6,124 nt of DNA, taken from positions 14,681-20,804 of the forward strand of contig JABMDE010000056.1 in assembly GCA_015904055.1 (NCBI GenBank), read 5' to 3'. This DNA comes from Nitrospira sp. (lineage in GTDB: Bacteria > Nitrospirota > Nitrospiria > Nitrospirales > Nitrospiraceae). How positions within the stretch are numbered: position 1 is the first letter of the stretch; each line of letters starts with the position of its first letter. The notes beneath the pieces are model-generated. The model was not told the DNA's origin. It searched no databases and worked only from the letters and a program-made list of their open reading frames with translations. Both the position numbers and the translations under genes were made by a program. This document shows, one piece after another, positions 1-6,046 of this stretch.

Positions 1-630
1 ATTAACTTTGATTTGCCCTCTTCTGCCGAGGTCTATGTGCATCGAATCGGCCGAACCGGCCGGGCCGGTCGTGAAGGCACCGCCATCACTATTCTTGATC
101 CGCGCGAACAACGCCTCTTGCGGAGCATCGAAATTCATACGAAATCCAAGGTGATCGTTGCACAGGTTCCGACCGTCACCGATCTTCGTGCCACCAGGCT
201 GGAACGGACCAAGACAGCCGTGAAGGAGATCATGGACGCAGGAGAATTGGAACCTTTCCTGGCTGTCGCTGAGGCGCTGGCGGCAGCCGGTAGCCCAATC
301 GAGGTGGCGGCTGCCGCGATGAAATTAATCCATCGCGCGCAAGGCGGTGAACGATCAGAGCAAGAGATCCCGGGTGCGCTCAGCCGTGCTCCTGAGCCTT
401 ATCGGCCGCAGCCTCGTTCTGCGCCCTACCAGGCGGGCCGCCATCAGCCCGGAGATCGTCCGGGACGTCTCATTATGCGGCCGGGGACGAGGCCACCTGC
501 CGGGAGAACAACGCAGAGTGCCGGCGAACCGGGAATGGCACGCTTGTATGTGGGGGCGGGGCGAGAGTCCGGCATCAGGCCTGGTGATCTGGTGCCATTG
601 CAAACGAAGCCAAGGTCAGCGCCGGCGTGA
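1..630 (+). CDS. DEAD-box ATP-dependent RNA helicase, C-terminal part (5' end outside window; frameshifted)
   Basis: RNA-dependent ATPase that remodels RNA or ribosome-assembly intermediates in the cytoplasm. The frame is open from base 1, so the gene begins left of the window. The visible part starts inside helicase domain 2: INFDLP (residues 1-6) and motif [13 protein letters not shown] (14-24) with its arginine finger, then GTAITIL. An alpha-helical segment follows to about residue 110. Residues 110-178 are a low-complexity linker rich in Arg, Pro and Gly. From residue 179 a DbpA/CsdA-type RNA-binding domain begins ([19 protein letters not shown]). That domain should continue with a Gly-Ala-Ile motif, but this frame leaves the family pattern at about base 595 and stops at 630. 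The missing part lies at 594-764 in another frame. The helicase core should be unaffected, while the RNA-binding domain would be cut to about 20 residues. Family assignment is secure; whether the break is real or a sequencing/assembly error cannot be told here. Confidence 0.9.
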   Translation: MNFDLPSSAEVYVHRIGRTGRAGREGTAITILDPREQRLLRSIEIHTKSKVIVAQVPTVTDLRATRLERTKTAVKEIMDAGELEPFLAVAEALAAAGSPIEVAAAAMKLIHRAQGGERSEQEIPGALSRAPEPYRPQPRSAPYQAGRHQPGDRPGRLIMRPGTRPPAGRTTQSAGEPGMARLYVGAGRESGIRPGDLVPLQTKPRSAPA

Positions 631-764
631 TCGGTGCCATTGAAATCGAAGAGCGGTTTTCAATCGTGGATGTTCCGTCCGAGATGGCCAAGAGAATACT
701 GGAGGCACTCAGTCGGTCCCGAATCAAAGGACAAAAGGTCCCCGTGCGCGTCTTCAAGGACTGA
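594..764 (+). pseudogene. Out-of-frame remainder of the helicase RNA-binding domain
   Basis: These 56 codons continue the DbpA-type RNA-binding domain begun in the preceding reading frame, shifted by -1. They start [18 protein letters not shown] and end KVPVRVFKD before TGA at 762-764. GAIANEA, IGAI and the RILEAL..RIKG pattern are what is expected after the RPGDLV motif encoded at 577-594. Joining the two pieces restores a normal domain of about 75 residues. Relative to the expected VGAIAN sequence, four bases appear to be missing at about 591-595; loss of one GGTG from a GGTGGGTG stretch would explain it. This stretch has no start codon or ribosome binding site of its own at its beginning, so it is not a separate gene. 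No classical slippery heptamer is visible at the junction, which argues against programmed frameshifting. Confidence 0.82.
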
Positions 765-794
765 CGGCTTGCAATCGTGCATCGACCAGTGAGG

Positions 795-799
795 GGAGG
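795..799 (+). promoter_or_regulatory. Ribosome binding site of the O-methyltransferase
   Basis: GGAGG lies six bases before the ATG at 806, inside a purine-rich run (791-803). It fixes the start of the methyltransferase gene. Confidence 0.75.
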
Positions 800-805
800 G
801 AGGCA

Positions 806-1819
806 ATGGCCGCAAGCACAGTAACTCCAGCGAAGATTCTGCAACTCGGTACTGGATTTTGGGGTTCAAAGACGTTATTGAGTGCGGTCGAGCTTGGTCT
901 GTTCACGGAATTGACCAAAGGTTCACTTGATGCAGCCACACTGACTGAGCGGCTGCATCTTCATCCTCGCAGTGCGCGGGATTTCTTCGATGCGCTGGTG
1001 TCCCTTGGCATGTTGAACCGAACCGGCGCGCGCTATGGCAATACACCGGAAACCTCCCGATTCCTCGACCGCAACAAACCCTCTTATGTCGGCGGTATTC
1101 TTGAAATGTGCAATGCGCGGCTTTATCCGTTCTGGGGAACATTGACGGAAGGGCTTCGCACCGGCAAGCCGCAGAACGAAGTCAAAAGCGGGGGAGACTT
1201 TTTCGGGACACTGTATGCCGACCCTGTGAGACTTGCAGGGTTTCTCAAGGCCATGACTGGCATCAGTATTGGCTCGGCTCAAGTCATTGCCAAGAAGTTT
1301 CCATGGAAGAAATACAAAACGTTTGTGGATGTTGGTTGCGCTCAGGGCGGGGTGGCGGTCGAGATCGCCCTCGCGCACAAGCATCTGAACGGTGGCGGGA
1401 TGGATCTGCCGGTGGTCCAGCCGGTATTCGAGGCGTACGCGCAGACGCGAGGAGTCGGGAAGCGGCTCCGATTCCATCCGGGGGATTTCTTCAAAGATCA
1501 ACTGCCGACGTGTGACGTCATCGTCATGGGCCATATTCTCCATGATTGGAATCTGGAGGAGAAAATGATGCTGCTCCGCAAGTCGTACGAGGCGTTGACA
1601 CCGGGTGGGGCATTGATTGTCCATGAAGCGCTCATCGACGATGCGCGCAAGCAGAATGCGTTCGGGCTGTTAATGAGCCTCAACATGCTGATCGAAACGC
1701 ACGGCGGATTCGACTTTACCGGCGCAGATTGCCGAAAGTGGATGAAGGAAGCCGGGTTCAAGCGGACGCAGGTCATTCCATTGGCAGGACCGGACGGGAT
1801 GGTGGTGGGATTCAAATGA
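806..1819 (+). CDS. SAM-dependent O-methyltransferase (COMT / acetylserotonin O-methyltransferase-like family)
   Basis: Predicted cytoplasmic enzyme moving a methyl group from S-adenosylmethionine to a hydroxyl on a small, often aromatic or isoprenoid, molecule; the acceptor cannot be told. The 337 residues match the usual family length. Residues 1-110 form the N-terminal dimerisation/winged-helix region ([10 protein letters not shown], a helix-turn-helix-like stretch at 41-70). The Rossmann part follows: SAM motif [10 protein letters not shown] (173-182), acidic loop GMDLP (198-202), GDFF (226-229), and [11 protein letters not shown] (264-274). HILHDW (243-248) holds the general-base His246 of this family. 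Glu274 matches the first of the two acidic residues that flank the base in plant COMT; the second appears to be Asp303 in GGFDFT rather than Glu. The start has a strong ribosome binding site. The gene lies 41 bases after the helicase remnant and could share its transcript. Related enzymes methylate carotenoids, phenolics or antibiotic precursors, so 'acetylserotonin' should not be read as the substrate. Confidence 0.92.
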   Translation: MAASTVTPAKILQLGTGFWGSKTLLSAVELGLFTELTKGSLDAATLTERLHLHPRSARDFFDALVSLGMLNRTGARYGNTPETSRFLDRNKPSYVGGILEMCNARLYPFWGTLTEGLRTGKPQNEVKSGGDFFGTLYADPVRLAGFLKAMTGISIGSAQVIAKKFPWKKYKTFVDVGCAQGGVAVEIALAHKHLNGGGMDLPVVQPVFEAYAQTRGVGKRLRFHPGDFFKDQLPTCDVIVMGHILHDWNLEEKMMLLRKSYEALTPGGALIVHEALIDDARKQNAFGLLMSLNMLIETHGGFDFTGADCRKWMKEAGFKRTQVIPLAGPDGMVVGFK

Positions 1820-1879
1820 GAGGCGGATGGTCTTGCTCAATCGGCGCGTGTGTGCGCCACGGCGATAGATAGAGCCTGG

Positions 1880-2065
1880 TTATGGTTCAAGAGACGATGG
1901 CTTCGGTGGCTCCTCTTGATTCTGAACCTGAGCTTTTGGCCTCCAGTTTCTAGCAAGAAATTGTGCTTGGGCAATCTGCTCCCTGGTCATGTCAGGCGCC
2001 AGCCGATTCCGCCACTTCGCGCCGTCTTTTTCCCCATGGGCTGCAGCCAGGTTGTACCAGAGGTG
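1880..2065 (-). pseudogene. Out-of-frame original C-terminus of the Sel1-repeat lipoprotein
   Basis: Read on the minus strand from 2065, this stretch encodes 61 residues beginning HLWYNLAAAHGEKDG and ending PPKPSSLEP before TAA at 1882-1880. It looks like a natural end for the adjacent Sel1 protein: the last Sel1 helix pair, a helix with DMTREQIAQAQFLARNW, then a hydrophilic Gln/Glu/Pro-rich tail. It is out of frame with the upstream gene because an 85-bp segment is present twice. It has no start codon or ribosome binding site at its beginning. Its intact codons argue that the break is recent or artefactual. Confidence 0.8.
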
Positions 2066-2150
2066 ACCTGGTCATCTCGAGAACGAGCCGATCCCGCCAT
2101 TTCGCACCGTCTTTTTCCCCATAGGCTGCAGCCAGGTTGTACCAGAGGTG
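1981..2150. repeat. 85-bp imperfect direct tandem duplication inside the Sel1 gene
   Basis: The unit at 2066-2150 is followed directly, reading the minus strand, by a second copy at 1981-2065. By eye they differ at 11 of 85 positions (about 87% identity); the first 27 bases on the minus strand are identical and changes cluster towards the other end. Both copies encode the Sel1 segment HLWYNLAAA(Y/H)GEKDGAKW in the same register within the unit, but 85 is not divisible by three, so translation passes from the first copy into the wrong frame of the second. Confidence 0.93.
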
Positions 2151-2576
2151 AGCTTGTACCAGATCCTTGGTCACGCTCCGTCCCTTCTCATAATGGACTC
2201 CGATAGTCATCATTGCTCGTGCATGACCGTAATCCGCTGACAACCTGCACCAGCGTAACGCCTCCTGATAATCTTGGAGCATGCCACGGCCAATATCGGA
2301 AAGAACGCAGAGGCGATAGAACGCCTCTACATGCCGCTGCATGGCAGCCATGCGATACCACCGGACGGCTTCTCGATAGTCGAGTCCCATCCTCTCGTAC
2401 TGCATGCCGAGATGGTACTGCGCTTCGGCGTCCCCTTGCTCAGCTTTGGCGCGGGATTGCTCAATCGTGACTACGAGATCGTGCACATCCACGTAGGGCG
2501 CTTTGGGCGGGTCGATGCACCCCGGCAGAGTGCTCAGAGCCGCTATCATGGCAATCAGTCGCACGGTGGTCATCAT
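1992..2576 (-). CDS. Sel1-repeat (TPR-like) lipoprotein, 3' end frameshifted by tandem duplication
   Basis: Predicted membrane-anchored solenoid protein for protein-protein contacts. The start ATG at 2576 (a second ATG follows at once) is preceded by AAGGA about ten bases upstream. Residues 1-19 are a signal peptide with Arg6, a hydrophobic core and lipobox LPGC, so Cys20 would be lipidated; Ile follows it, which by the usual rule favours the outer membrane. Three Sel1 repeats of about 36 residues follow: roughly 45-80 (AEAQYHLGMQYERMG, AVRWYRMAA), 81-117 (AFYRLCVLSDIGRG, ALRWCRLSADYG) and 118-153 (AMMTIGVHYEKG, AHLWYNLAAAYG). From about residue 171 the frame reads through the second copy of an 85-bp duplication in the wrong register and gives an unrelated tail (SPLVQPGCSPWG) ending at 1992. 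The proper C-terminus is encoded at 2065-1880. The repeats themselves are complete, so partial function is possible. The partner is unknown. Convergent with the methyltransferase gene. Confidence 0.85.
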   Translation of the reverse strand: MMTTVRLIAMIAALSTLPGCIDPPKAPYVDVHDLVVTIEQSRAKAEQGDAEAQYHLGMQYERMGLDYREAVRWYRMAAMQRHVEAFYRLCVLSDIGRGMLQDYQEALRWCRLSADYGHARAMMTIGVHYEKGRSVTKDLVQAHLWYNLAAAYGEKDGAKWRDRLVLEMTRSPLVQPGCSPWGKRRREVAESAGA

Positions 2577-2775
2577 GATCCGCTATCCTTTTCTTATGCC
2601 GCGTAGGAGCTGATCGGTCTGCTGACGTAGAAGGTTCTATACTGTAGCATAGTTTGTGTGTGCGGTAAGAAGGTTCGGTGTTATGACCCTTCCATGTTCT
2701 CTTAGACAAGACTAGAATTTATCTGTTCGCTTCTGCATAGTCCGACATCAGTTTTTGGAAGGAACGGCAGGAGAC
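2577..2775. promoter_or_regulatory. Divergent intergenic region, presumed promoters for the Sel1 and AlgH-like genes
   Basis: About 200 bases separate two divergently transcribed genes, so both promoters should lie here. On the plus strand TAGAAT (2713-2718) and TATACT (2638-2643) resemble -10 boxes, but neither has a convincing -35 box at 16-18 bases. AGAAGGTTC occurs twice in direct orientation (2629-2637 and 2668-2676, 39 bases apart), which could be chance or a regulator site. Nothing coding is visible. Confidence 0.3.
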
Positions 2776-3444
2776 ATGAGCCGTACATATTCAACTGGGT
2801 CGAGTGGTATCAGGGGATTCTGCTTGGCGCAGAGGATCATGAGCGGAGTACTGCTAGGAGGACTTTGGGTTGTTCTGTCAGTAGGGCCAGTCATGGCAGA
2901 GGGGGCATTTTCTCCTTCATCTGTTAAGAAGGGTGTGCTCTTGGTGGCAAGTCCATCCCTTGCTGATCCAAACTTTCAGCACACCGTGCTGCTTATCCTC
3001 AAGCATGGTCCTGAGGGCACAGCCGGAATTGTGCTGAATCGTTCCACAGATGTCATGTTATCTGAGGTTTTGCCCGATGTGATTGCACTCAAGGGGACCA
3101 GCCACCGAGTATTCGTGGGAGGACCGGTGGCGCGTACTCAGGTACTGATGCTGTTTCGGCTGACGCACCCACCGGTCGATGCAGAACAGGTGTTCGATGG
3201 AGTGTATGTGGGAGGTACACACGCGCTCTTGGAGCGTATTATTACACAGCCCAAGCTGACTGAAACCTTCCGGGCCTTTGTAGGGTTTGCCGGGTGGGCG
3301 CCAGGACAATTGGAATCTGAAATGCACCAAGGTTCATGGGGTGTGTTGCCTTCAGATTCCTTCAATCTCTTCGACAAAGACCCGGCTGCACTATGGCCGG
3401 ATTGCCTGACTCGTCTTCAGGCGCCCAGGGTGATTTCCCACTAG
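2776..3444 (+). CDS. AlgH/YqgE family protein (UPF0301/DUF179) with N-terminal signal peptide
   Basis: Member of a widespread family of unknown biochemical function; AlgH of Pseudomonas was linked to alginate regulation. From ATG 2776 the protein has 222 residues. Residues 1-41 look like an export signal: a long Arg-containing n-region, a hydrophobic core (VLLGGLWVVLSVG) and a likely signal peptidase I site after PVMA. The family domain fills about 52-215: KGVLLVASPSLADPNFQHTV (52-71), GTAGIVLNRSTD (81-92), VFVGGPV (112-118), VYVGGTHALL (143-152) and FAGWAPGQLESEM (171-183), all family hallmarks. Typical members such as E. coli YqgE (about 187 residues) have no signal peptide, so the extra length is the leader. 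The start is uncertain. ATG 2776 has AGGAG only two bases upstream and GGAAGG 13 bases upstream; ATG 2839 would give a shorter leader still holding the hydrophobic core; a TTG at 2755 is also in frame. The gene converges on the ABM-like gene, with no clear terminator between. Confidence 0.9.
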   Translation: MSRTYSTGSSGIRGFCLAQRIMSGVLLGGLWVVLSVGPVMAEGAFSPSSVKKGVLLVASPSLADPNFQHTVLLILKHGPEGTAGIVLNRSTDVMLSEVLPDVIALKGTSHRVFVGGPVARTQVLMLFRLTHPPVDAEQVFDGVYVGGTHALLERIITQPKLTETFRAFVGFAGWAPGQLESEMHQGSWGVLPSDSFNLFDKDPAALWPDCLTRLQAPRVISH

Positions 3445-3556
3445 ATAGTAGCCTCCAGAGTTTGTTTCAATTTTCCCTCATTGCTGTACCCATACGGCCA
3501 TTGGGGAGTGTATTGTTGACTGCGCGGATCACTGGGCTCGGTTCCGCCGAATGAAG

Positions 3557-3952
3557 TTATCCATTCTCCCGTGGTGCGCCCTGCCACAGCATATCGTAAC
3601 CGAGTTCCTTCGTGTCGGAACACATCTGGGCCAAGGCGGAGAACTTTTCCATGAAAAGCCGATCTGCATGCGACCGCTCATGTGCGTCAAACGATTCCCA
3701 GTAGGTGACGATGGCATAGTGAGTATCGTCTGTCTTGGATGTCGTGAGTGATCCTTGCTCGGAGAGAAAACCTGAGAATTTAAAGACTTGGCCTCCAAGG
3801 AAACCGCCTTTGTTCCCGCCATAGGCTTCTTTTACGACCATACACATTTCACCTACGGCCATCTCCACATCCTCGAAGCGCACGCCGGGTTTGAGGGTGA
3901 CTGTATTAAAGAGCATTTTCGCGCCGAAGGGGAGTGTGATAGGGCCAAACAT
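3557..3952 (-). CDS. Small dimeric alpha/beta-barrel (ABM-like) protein of unknown function
   Basis: A 131-residue soluble protein without signal peptide. Start ATG 3952 is chosen because GAGG lies five bases upstream; the frame is open further upstream, but that part is Arg/Ser-rich and overlaps the neighbouring gene. The pattern fits the dimeric alpha/beta-barrel (ferredoxin-like) superfamily of antibiotic biosynthesis monooxygenases and stress-responsive barrel proteins: strand AKMLFNTVTLKPG (11-23), helix FEDVEMAVGEMCMVVKEAYG (26-45), strand QVFKFSGFLSEQG (55-67), strand HYAIVTYWES (78-87), helix HERSHADRLFMEKFSAL (91-107) and strand YDMLWQG (119-125). AIVTYW followed by SFDAHERSHAD is the usual place for a catalytic or ligand-binding histidine. 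The fold assignment is by eye and the substrate is unknown. It lies 64 bases after the PII-like gene on the same strand, so the two are probably co-transcribed. Confidence 0.75.
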   Translation of the reverse strand: MFGPITLPFGAKMLFNTVTLKPGVRFEDVEMAVGEMCMVVKEAYGGNKGGFLGGQVFKFSGFLSEQGSLTTSKTDDTHYAIVTYWESFDAHERSHADRLFMEKFSALAQMCSDTKELGYDMLWQGAPRENG

Positions 3953-3957
3953 AATGT

Positions 3958-3961
3958 CCTC
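3958..3961 (-). promoter_or_regulatory. Ribosome binding site of the ABM-like gene
   Basis: On the minus strand GAGG stands five bases before ATG 3952. It selects this start over upstream in-frame codons, which have no such signal. Confidence 0.6.
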
Positions 3962-4016
3962 GATCTGCAAGATGTTAAAAATGCTGCCAATGACTTTCCT
4001 GCATCTGTCCGATGAG

Positions 4017-4322
4017 CTACACGACCTGCTCGCAAGGGAGGACGAACACATGTAGTGGGTACGCCTCCTGCTTGTGTTGCGCCACATGATCAGCTCTATA
4101 GCGGGTGAACGCATCGATCAGGCGAAAGGAGACCTGTTCAGGCAGGGCGGCGAGAATCATACGATTGGCGTCAGAGGACAGGGCAAAGTGGGCTGTGGAG
4201 CCTGTCTCACCTTTGCCGGATACGTTGTGGAGTTCGGAGTAGCCCGTCACCTCGTATTCTTTTAGTAATGCGTGGATCTGCTCCGCCATTGACTCACGAA
4301 ACACAATCATCAACATTTTCAT
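4017..4322 (-). CDS. PII-like (GlnB/GlnK-like) small trimeric signalling protein
   Basis: A 101-residue cytoplasmic protein resembling PII-like regulators: opening strand MKMLMIVFRE (1-10), helix SMAEQIHALLKEYEV (11-25), GYSELHNVSGKGETG (27-41), strand RMILAALP (54-61), helix FRLIDAFTRYRADHV (66-80) and a last strand PLHVFVLPCEQVV (89-101). This matches the beta-alpha-beta-beta-alpha-beta ferredoxin-like layout and the VFVLP ending of PII-like proteins. Canonical PII proteins have about 112 residues with a long T-loop carrying a modifiable Tyr; here the loop is short (about 34-44, VSGKGETGS) and no T-loop Tyr is evident, so it is not a classical GlnB. The GKG and nearby residues could bind a nucleotide or anion. 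Start ATG 4322 has AGGAG eight bases upstream. It lies 117 bases after the P450 stop and 64 bases before the ABM-like gene. The target is unknown: no transporter, the usual partner, is in view. Confidence 0.72.
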   Translation of the reverse strand: MKMLMIVFRESMAEQIHALLKEYEVTGYSELHNVSGKGETGSTAHFALSSDANRMILAALPEQVSFRLIDAFTRYRADHVAQHKQEAYPLHVFVLPCEQVV

Positions 4323-4330
4323 CGGGCGTA

Positions 4331-4335
4331 CTCCT
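4331..4335 (-). promoter_or_regulatory. Ribosome binding site of the PII-like gene
   Basis: AGGAG on the minus strand, eight bases before ATG 4322. It rules in this start rather than the longer frame beginning at 4367, whose first 15 residues (MGDDESPLPATGVRP) do not fit the family. Confidence 0.65.
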
Positions 4336-4439
4336 GTCGCGGGTAAAGGGGACTCGTCGTCACCCATCCAATCAGCGTCTCTTTATTCCACCGGTTTGTA
4401 CGGAAGCGGCTGAGTAAGAATACGCGCATGCTGGAAGAT

Positions 4440-5891
4440 TCATGCAGGTGTTGGATGATGCTCCGGTGATGCGACAGGTTCCACCACCATGTGTATAGCC
4501 TGACTGGGTCGCAGCGTCATCAGCGGATTCGGGAGGACCGGCTGCGCAGCAACTGTGCGGAGGCCGACTCGCGATGCCACTGTCGCCATGATCAAGAGAC
4601 CTTCCATCTCTGCAAAGGATTCACCGAGACACCGTCGCGCGCCTCCACCGAATGGAATATAGCAGAAGGCGGGACGATGCATTGTGGCGTCTGCCGAGAA
4701 ACGGTCTGGGTCGAATCGATCTGGTTCCGGAAACCATCGGGGATCTCGATGCAGACTCCAAGGGCTCAGGAACACCCTGGCGCCGGACGGCAGGTATGCG
4801 CCGGACGGCAGCGTGTCTTCCGAGCGGCTCACGCGGGTATGGAGGAGCCAGGCGGGTGGATAGAGCCGAAGCGTTTCATCCCACACCATCTTTGTATAGC
4901 GTAGGTGTGGAATATCTGCTGCGGTCGGTAGCCGATCACCCACGACGGTGGCTAATTCATCGGCCAGCCGCGCGCGAACCGTGGGTGATTGAGAAAGAAG
5001 CAGCCATGCCCATGTCAGTGCGCTGGCGGTCGTTTCGTGCCCGGCTAATAGGAAGGTTGTGAGTTCGTCCCGAATATAGTCATCACCCAGTGGCTGTCCA
5101 TCTCCATCTGTTGCAACAAGCAGCAGTGACAACACATCGTACGCCTGCTGCGGGTGTGCGCGCCGGTCTTGAATGAACTGCCGGATTATGGAGTTCATAT
5201 GCCGATGTCCGCGAGAAAACTCACGATGCTCTGCCGTCGGGAGCCAGAGCGGTGTCAGCCATGCCGGCAACGAGTCATATTGCTTCTTGATGAGATGCTG
5301 GCCGGTTGTGCTGGCCTGGGTGATCTCCACTGCCTCCGGCCCGATATCCTGTCCAAACAGAAGTCGCCAGATAATTGAAAGGGTGAGTTGCGTCATCTCC
5401 TGGCCGATGTCGATGGTGATGCCGTGTTGCCAACTGTCGGTGAGGGCGGCAGTCTTTTCAGTGATGAGTCCGGCATACGAGTGGACATGGTCCCCATGGA
5501 AAAAGGGGAGAAACAATCGGCGCTGACGGCGGTGGGCGGCTCCTTCTGCATGCAGTACCCCCTGCCCGAAGATACGGGATTCGACCGGAGGAACAGGCGC
5601 TTTTGTATAGTTGTCTTGATTGGCGACTAGCACGTGCCTGACATCAGCTGGATGATTCAATAGATACATTGCCGGGTCCGGGTCGCGTAAGAGCAGTCCG
5701 GCAACTCGGCCCATTGGGATTTTGACGACATCGCCATAGGCATGACAACGCAACAGAAAGCCGAGACTGTCACGGCGAAACTCAGAAAAGAACCCGAACC
5801 AGCGGGATACCGGCGGGCCAGATGTGGGCGCGAATTGGCGTGCGTTGTTGGTCATGTGGCAGGTTTCGTTGACGCGGGGAACATACTGCAT
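4440..5891 (-). CDS. Cytochrome P450 monooxygenase
   Basis: Haem-thiolate monooxygenase that would insert oxygen into an unidentified organic substrate using electrons from a separate ferredoxin/reductase, none encoded nearby. The 483 residues are a full-length soluble P450 without membrane anchor. Visible motifs: proline-rich start of the fold (SGPPVSRWFGFF, 24-35); C-helix AHRRQRRLFLPFFHG (119-133), where His120 replaces the common Trp, as in cyanobacterial CYP110-type proteins; I-helix LLAGHETTAS (281-290) with the oxygen-activating acid and Thr; K-helix ExxR, Glu339-Arg342, in DETLRLYPP; PDRFDPDRF (390-398); and haem loop FGGGARRCLGE (414-424) with Cys421 as the iron ligand. All catalytic elements are intact. 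The start is uncertain: neither ATG 5891 nor ATG 5855 (12 codons later, MTNNARQF) has a good ribosome binding site, and a possible promoter overlaps the first. Substrate class is unknown; fatty acids or terpenoids are typical of relatives. Confidence 0.95.
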   Translation of the reverse strand: MQYVPRVNETCHMTNNARQFAPTSGPPVSRWFGFFSEFRRDSLGFLLRCHAYGDVVKIPMGRVAGLLLRDPDPAMYLLNHPADVRHVLVANQDNYTKAPVPPVESRIFGQGVLHAEGAAHRRQRRLFLPFFHGDHVHSYAGLITEKTAALTDSWQHGITIDIGQEMTQLTLSIIWRLLFGQDIGPEAVEITQASTTGQHLIKKQYDSLPAWLTPLWLPTAEHREFSRGHRHMNSIIRQFIQDRRAHPQQAYDVLSLLLVATDGDGQPLGDDYIRDELTTFLLAGHETTASALTWAWLLLSQSPTVRARLADELATVVGDRLPTAADIPHLRYTKMVWDETLRLYPPAWLLHTRVSRSEDTLPSGAYLPSGARVFLSPWSLHRDPRWFPEPDRFDPDRFSADATMHRPAFCYIPFGGGARRCLGESFAEMEGLLIMATVASRVGLRTVAAQPVLPNPLMTLRPSQAIHMVVEPVASPEHHPTPA

Positions 5892-5911
5892 GGCCCCGTA
5901 GGTGCTGTCAA
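5883..5911 (-). promoter_or_regulatory. Possible promoter of the P450 gene
   Basis: On the minus strand a perfect -35 box TTGACA (5911-5906) is followed after 17 bases by CAGTAT (5888-5883), a poor -10 box that keeps the two most conserved positions. If used, transcription would begin near 5876, downstream of ATG 5891, and translation would have to start at ATG 5855 from a leader of about 20 bases. This rests on the hexamer alone. Confidence 0.3.
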
Positions 5912-6017
5912 TATTTGATCTGAACGGAAGTTCTGCTAGCAGCGTTGCTTGGCTGAGACGGTCAAGTACATCTCAATCGCGCAGTGCGATCCTGGAAACA
6001 TTGCAGATTGAGTGCGT

Positions 6018-6036
6018 GGCTGGCACCGGGCCAGCC
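6018..6036. terminator. GC-rich hairpin, possible terminator
   Basis: GGCTGGC and GCCAGCC form a perfect 7-bp stem around a 5-base loop. On the minus strand it begins ten bases after the stop of the proline-rich frame at the right edge, the right place for a terminator, but no T-run follows on either strand, so intrinsic termination is doubtful. Confidence 0.25.
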
Positions 6037-6046
6037 GATGCAGAAT

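Noticed and set aside
594..764. Programmed -1 frameshift in the helicase
   Set aside because: No slippery heptamer or downstream pseudoknot is apparent, and a -1 slip would still lack the expected Gly of VGAI; a 4-base loss fits better.
923..1624. Long open frame on the minus strand across the methyltransferase gene
   Set aside because: It lies antisense to a gene with clear family motifs, has no recognisable domain and is a shadow of that gene's codon use.
1843..1858. Small hairpin GGCGC/GCGCC between the converging methyltransferase and Sel1 genes, as a terminator
   Set aside because: The stem is only five or six base pairs and no T-run follows on either strand.
3445..3556. Terminator between the converging AlgH-like and ABM-like genes
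   Set aside because: Only short, imperfect inverted repeats with large loops were found (for example GCGGA/TCCGC), and no hairpin followed by a T-run.
4780..4811. Direct repeat of GCGCCGGACGGCAG with 18-base spacing inside the P450 gene
   Set aside because: It encodes LPSGAYLPSGAR, where two similar Pro-Gly turns are normal in this P450 region, and the protein has the expected length here; no inserted unit is evident.
4491..5062. Two overlapping open frames on the plus strand across the P450 gene
   Set aside because: Arg-rich, low-similarity translations antisense to the haem-binding part of the P450; shadows.
5976..5990. Hairpin ATCGC/GCGAT upstream of the P450 gene as an operator or small RNA
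   Set aside because: A 5-bp stem is easily found by chance and no promoter or terminator goes with it.
5912..6046. A gene in the stretch upstream of the P450
   Set aside because: All frames are short and no start with a ribosome binding site or recognisable peptide was found; treated as intergenic.
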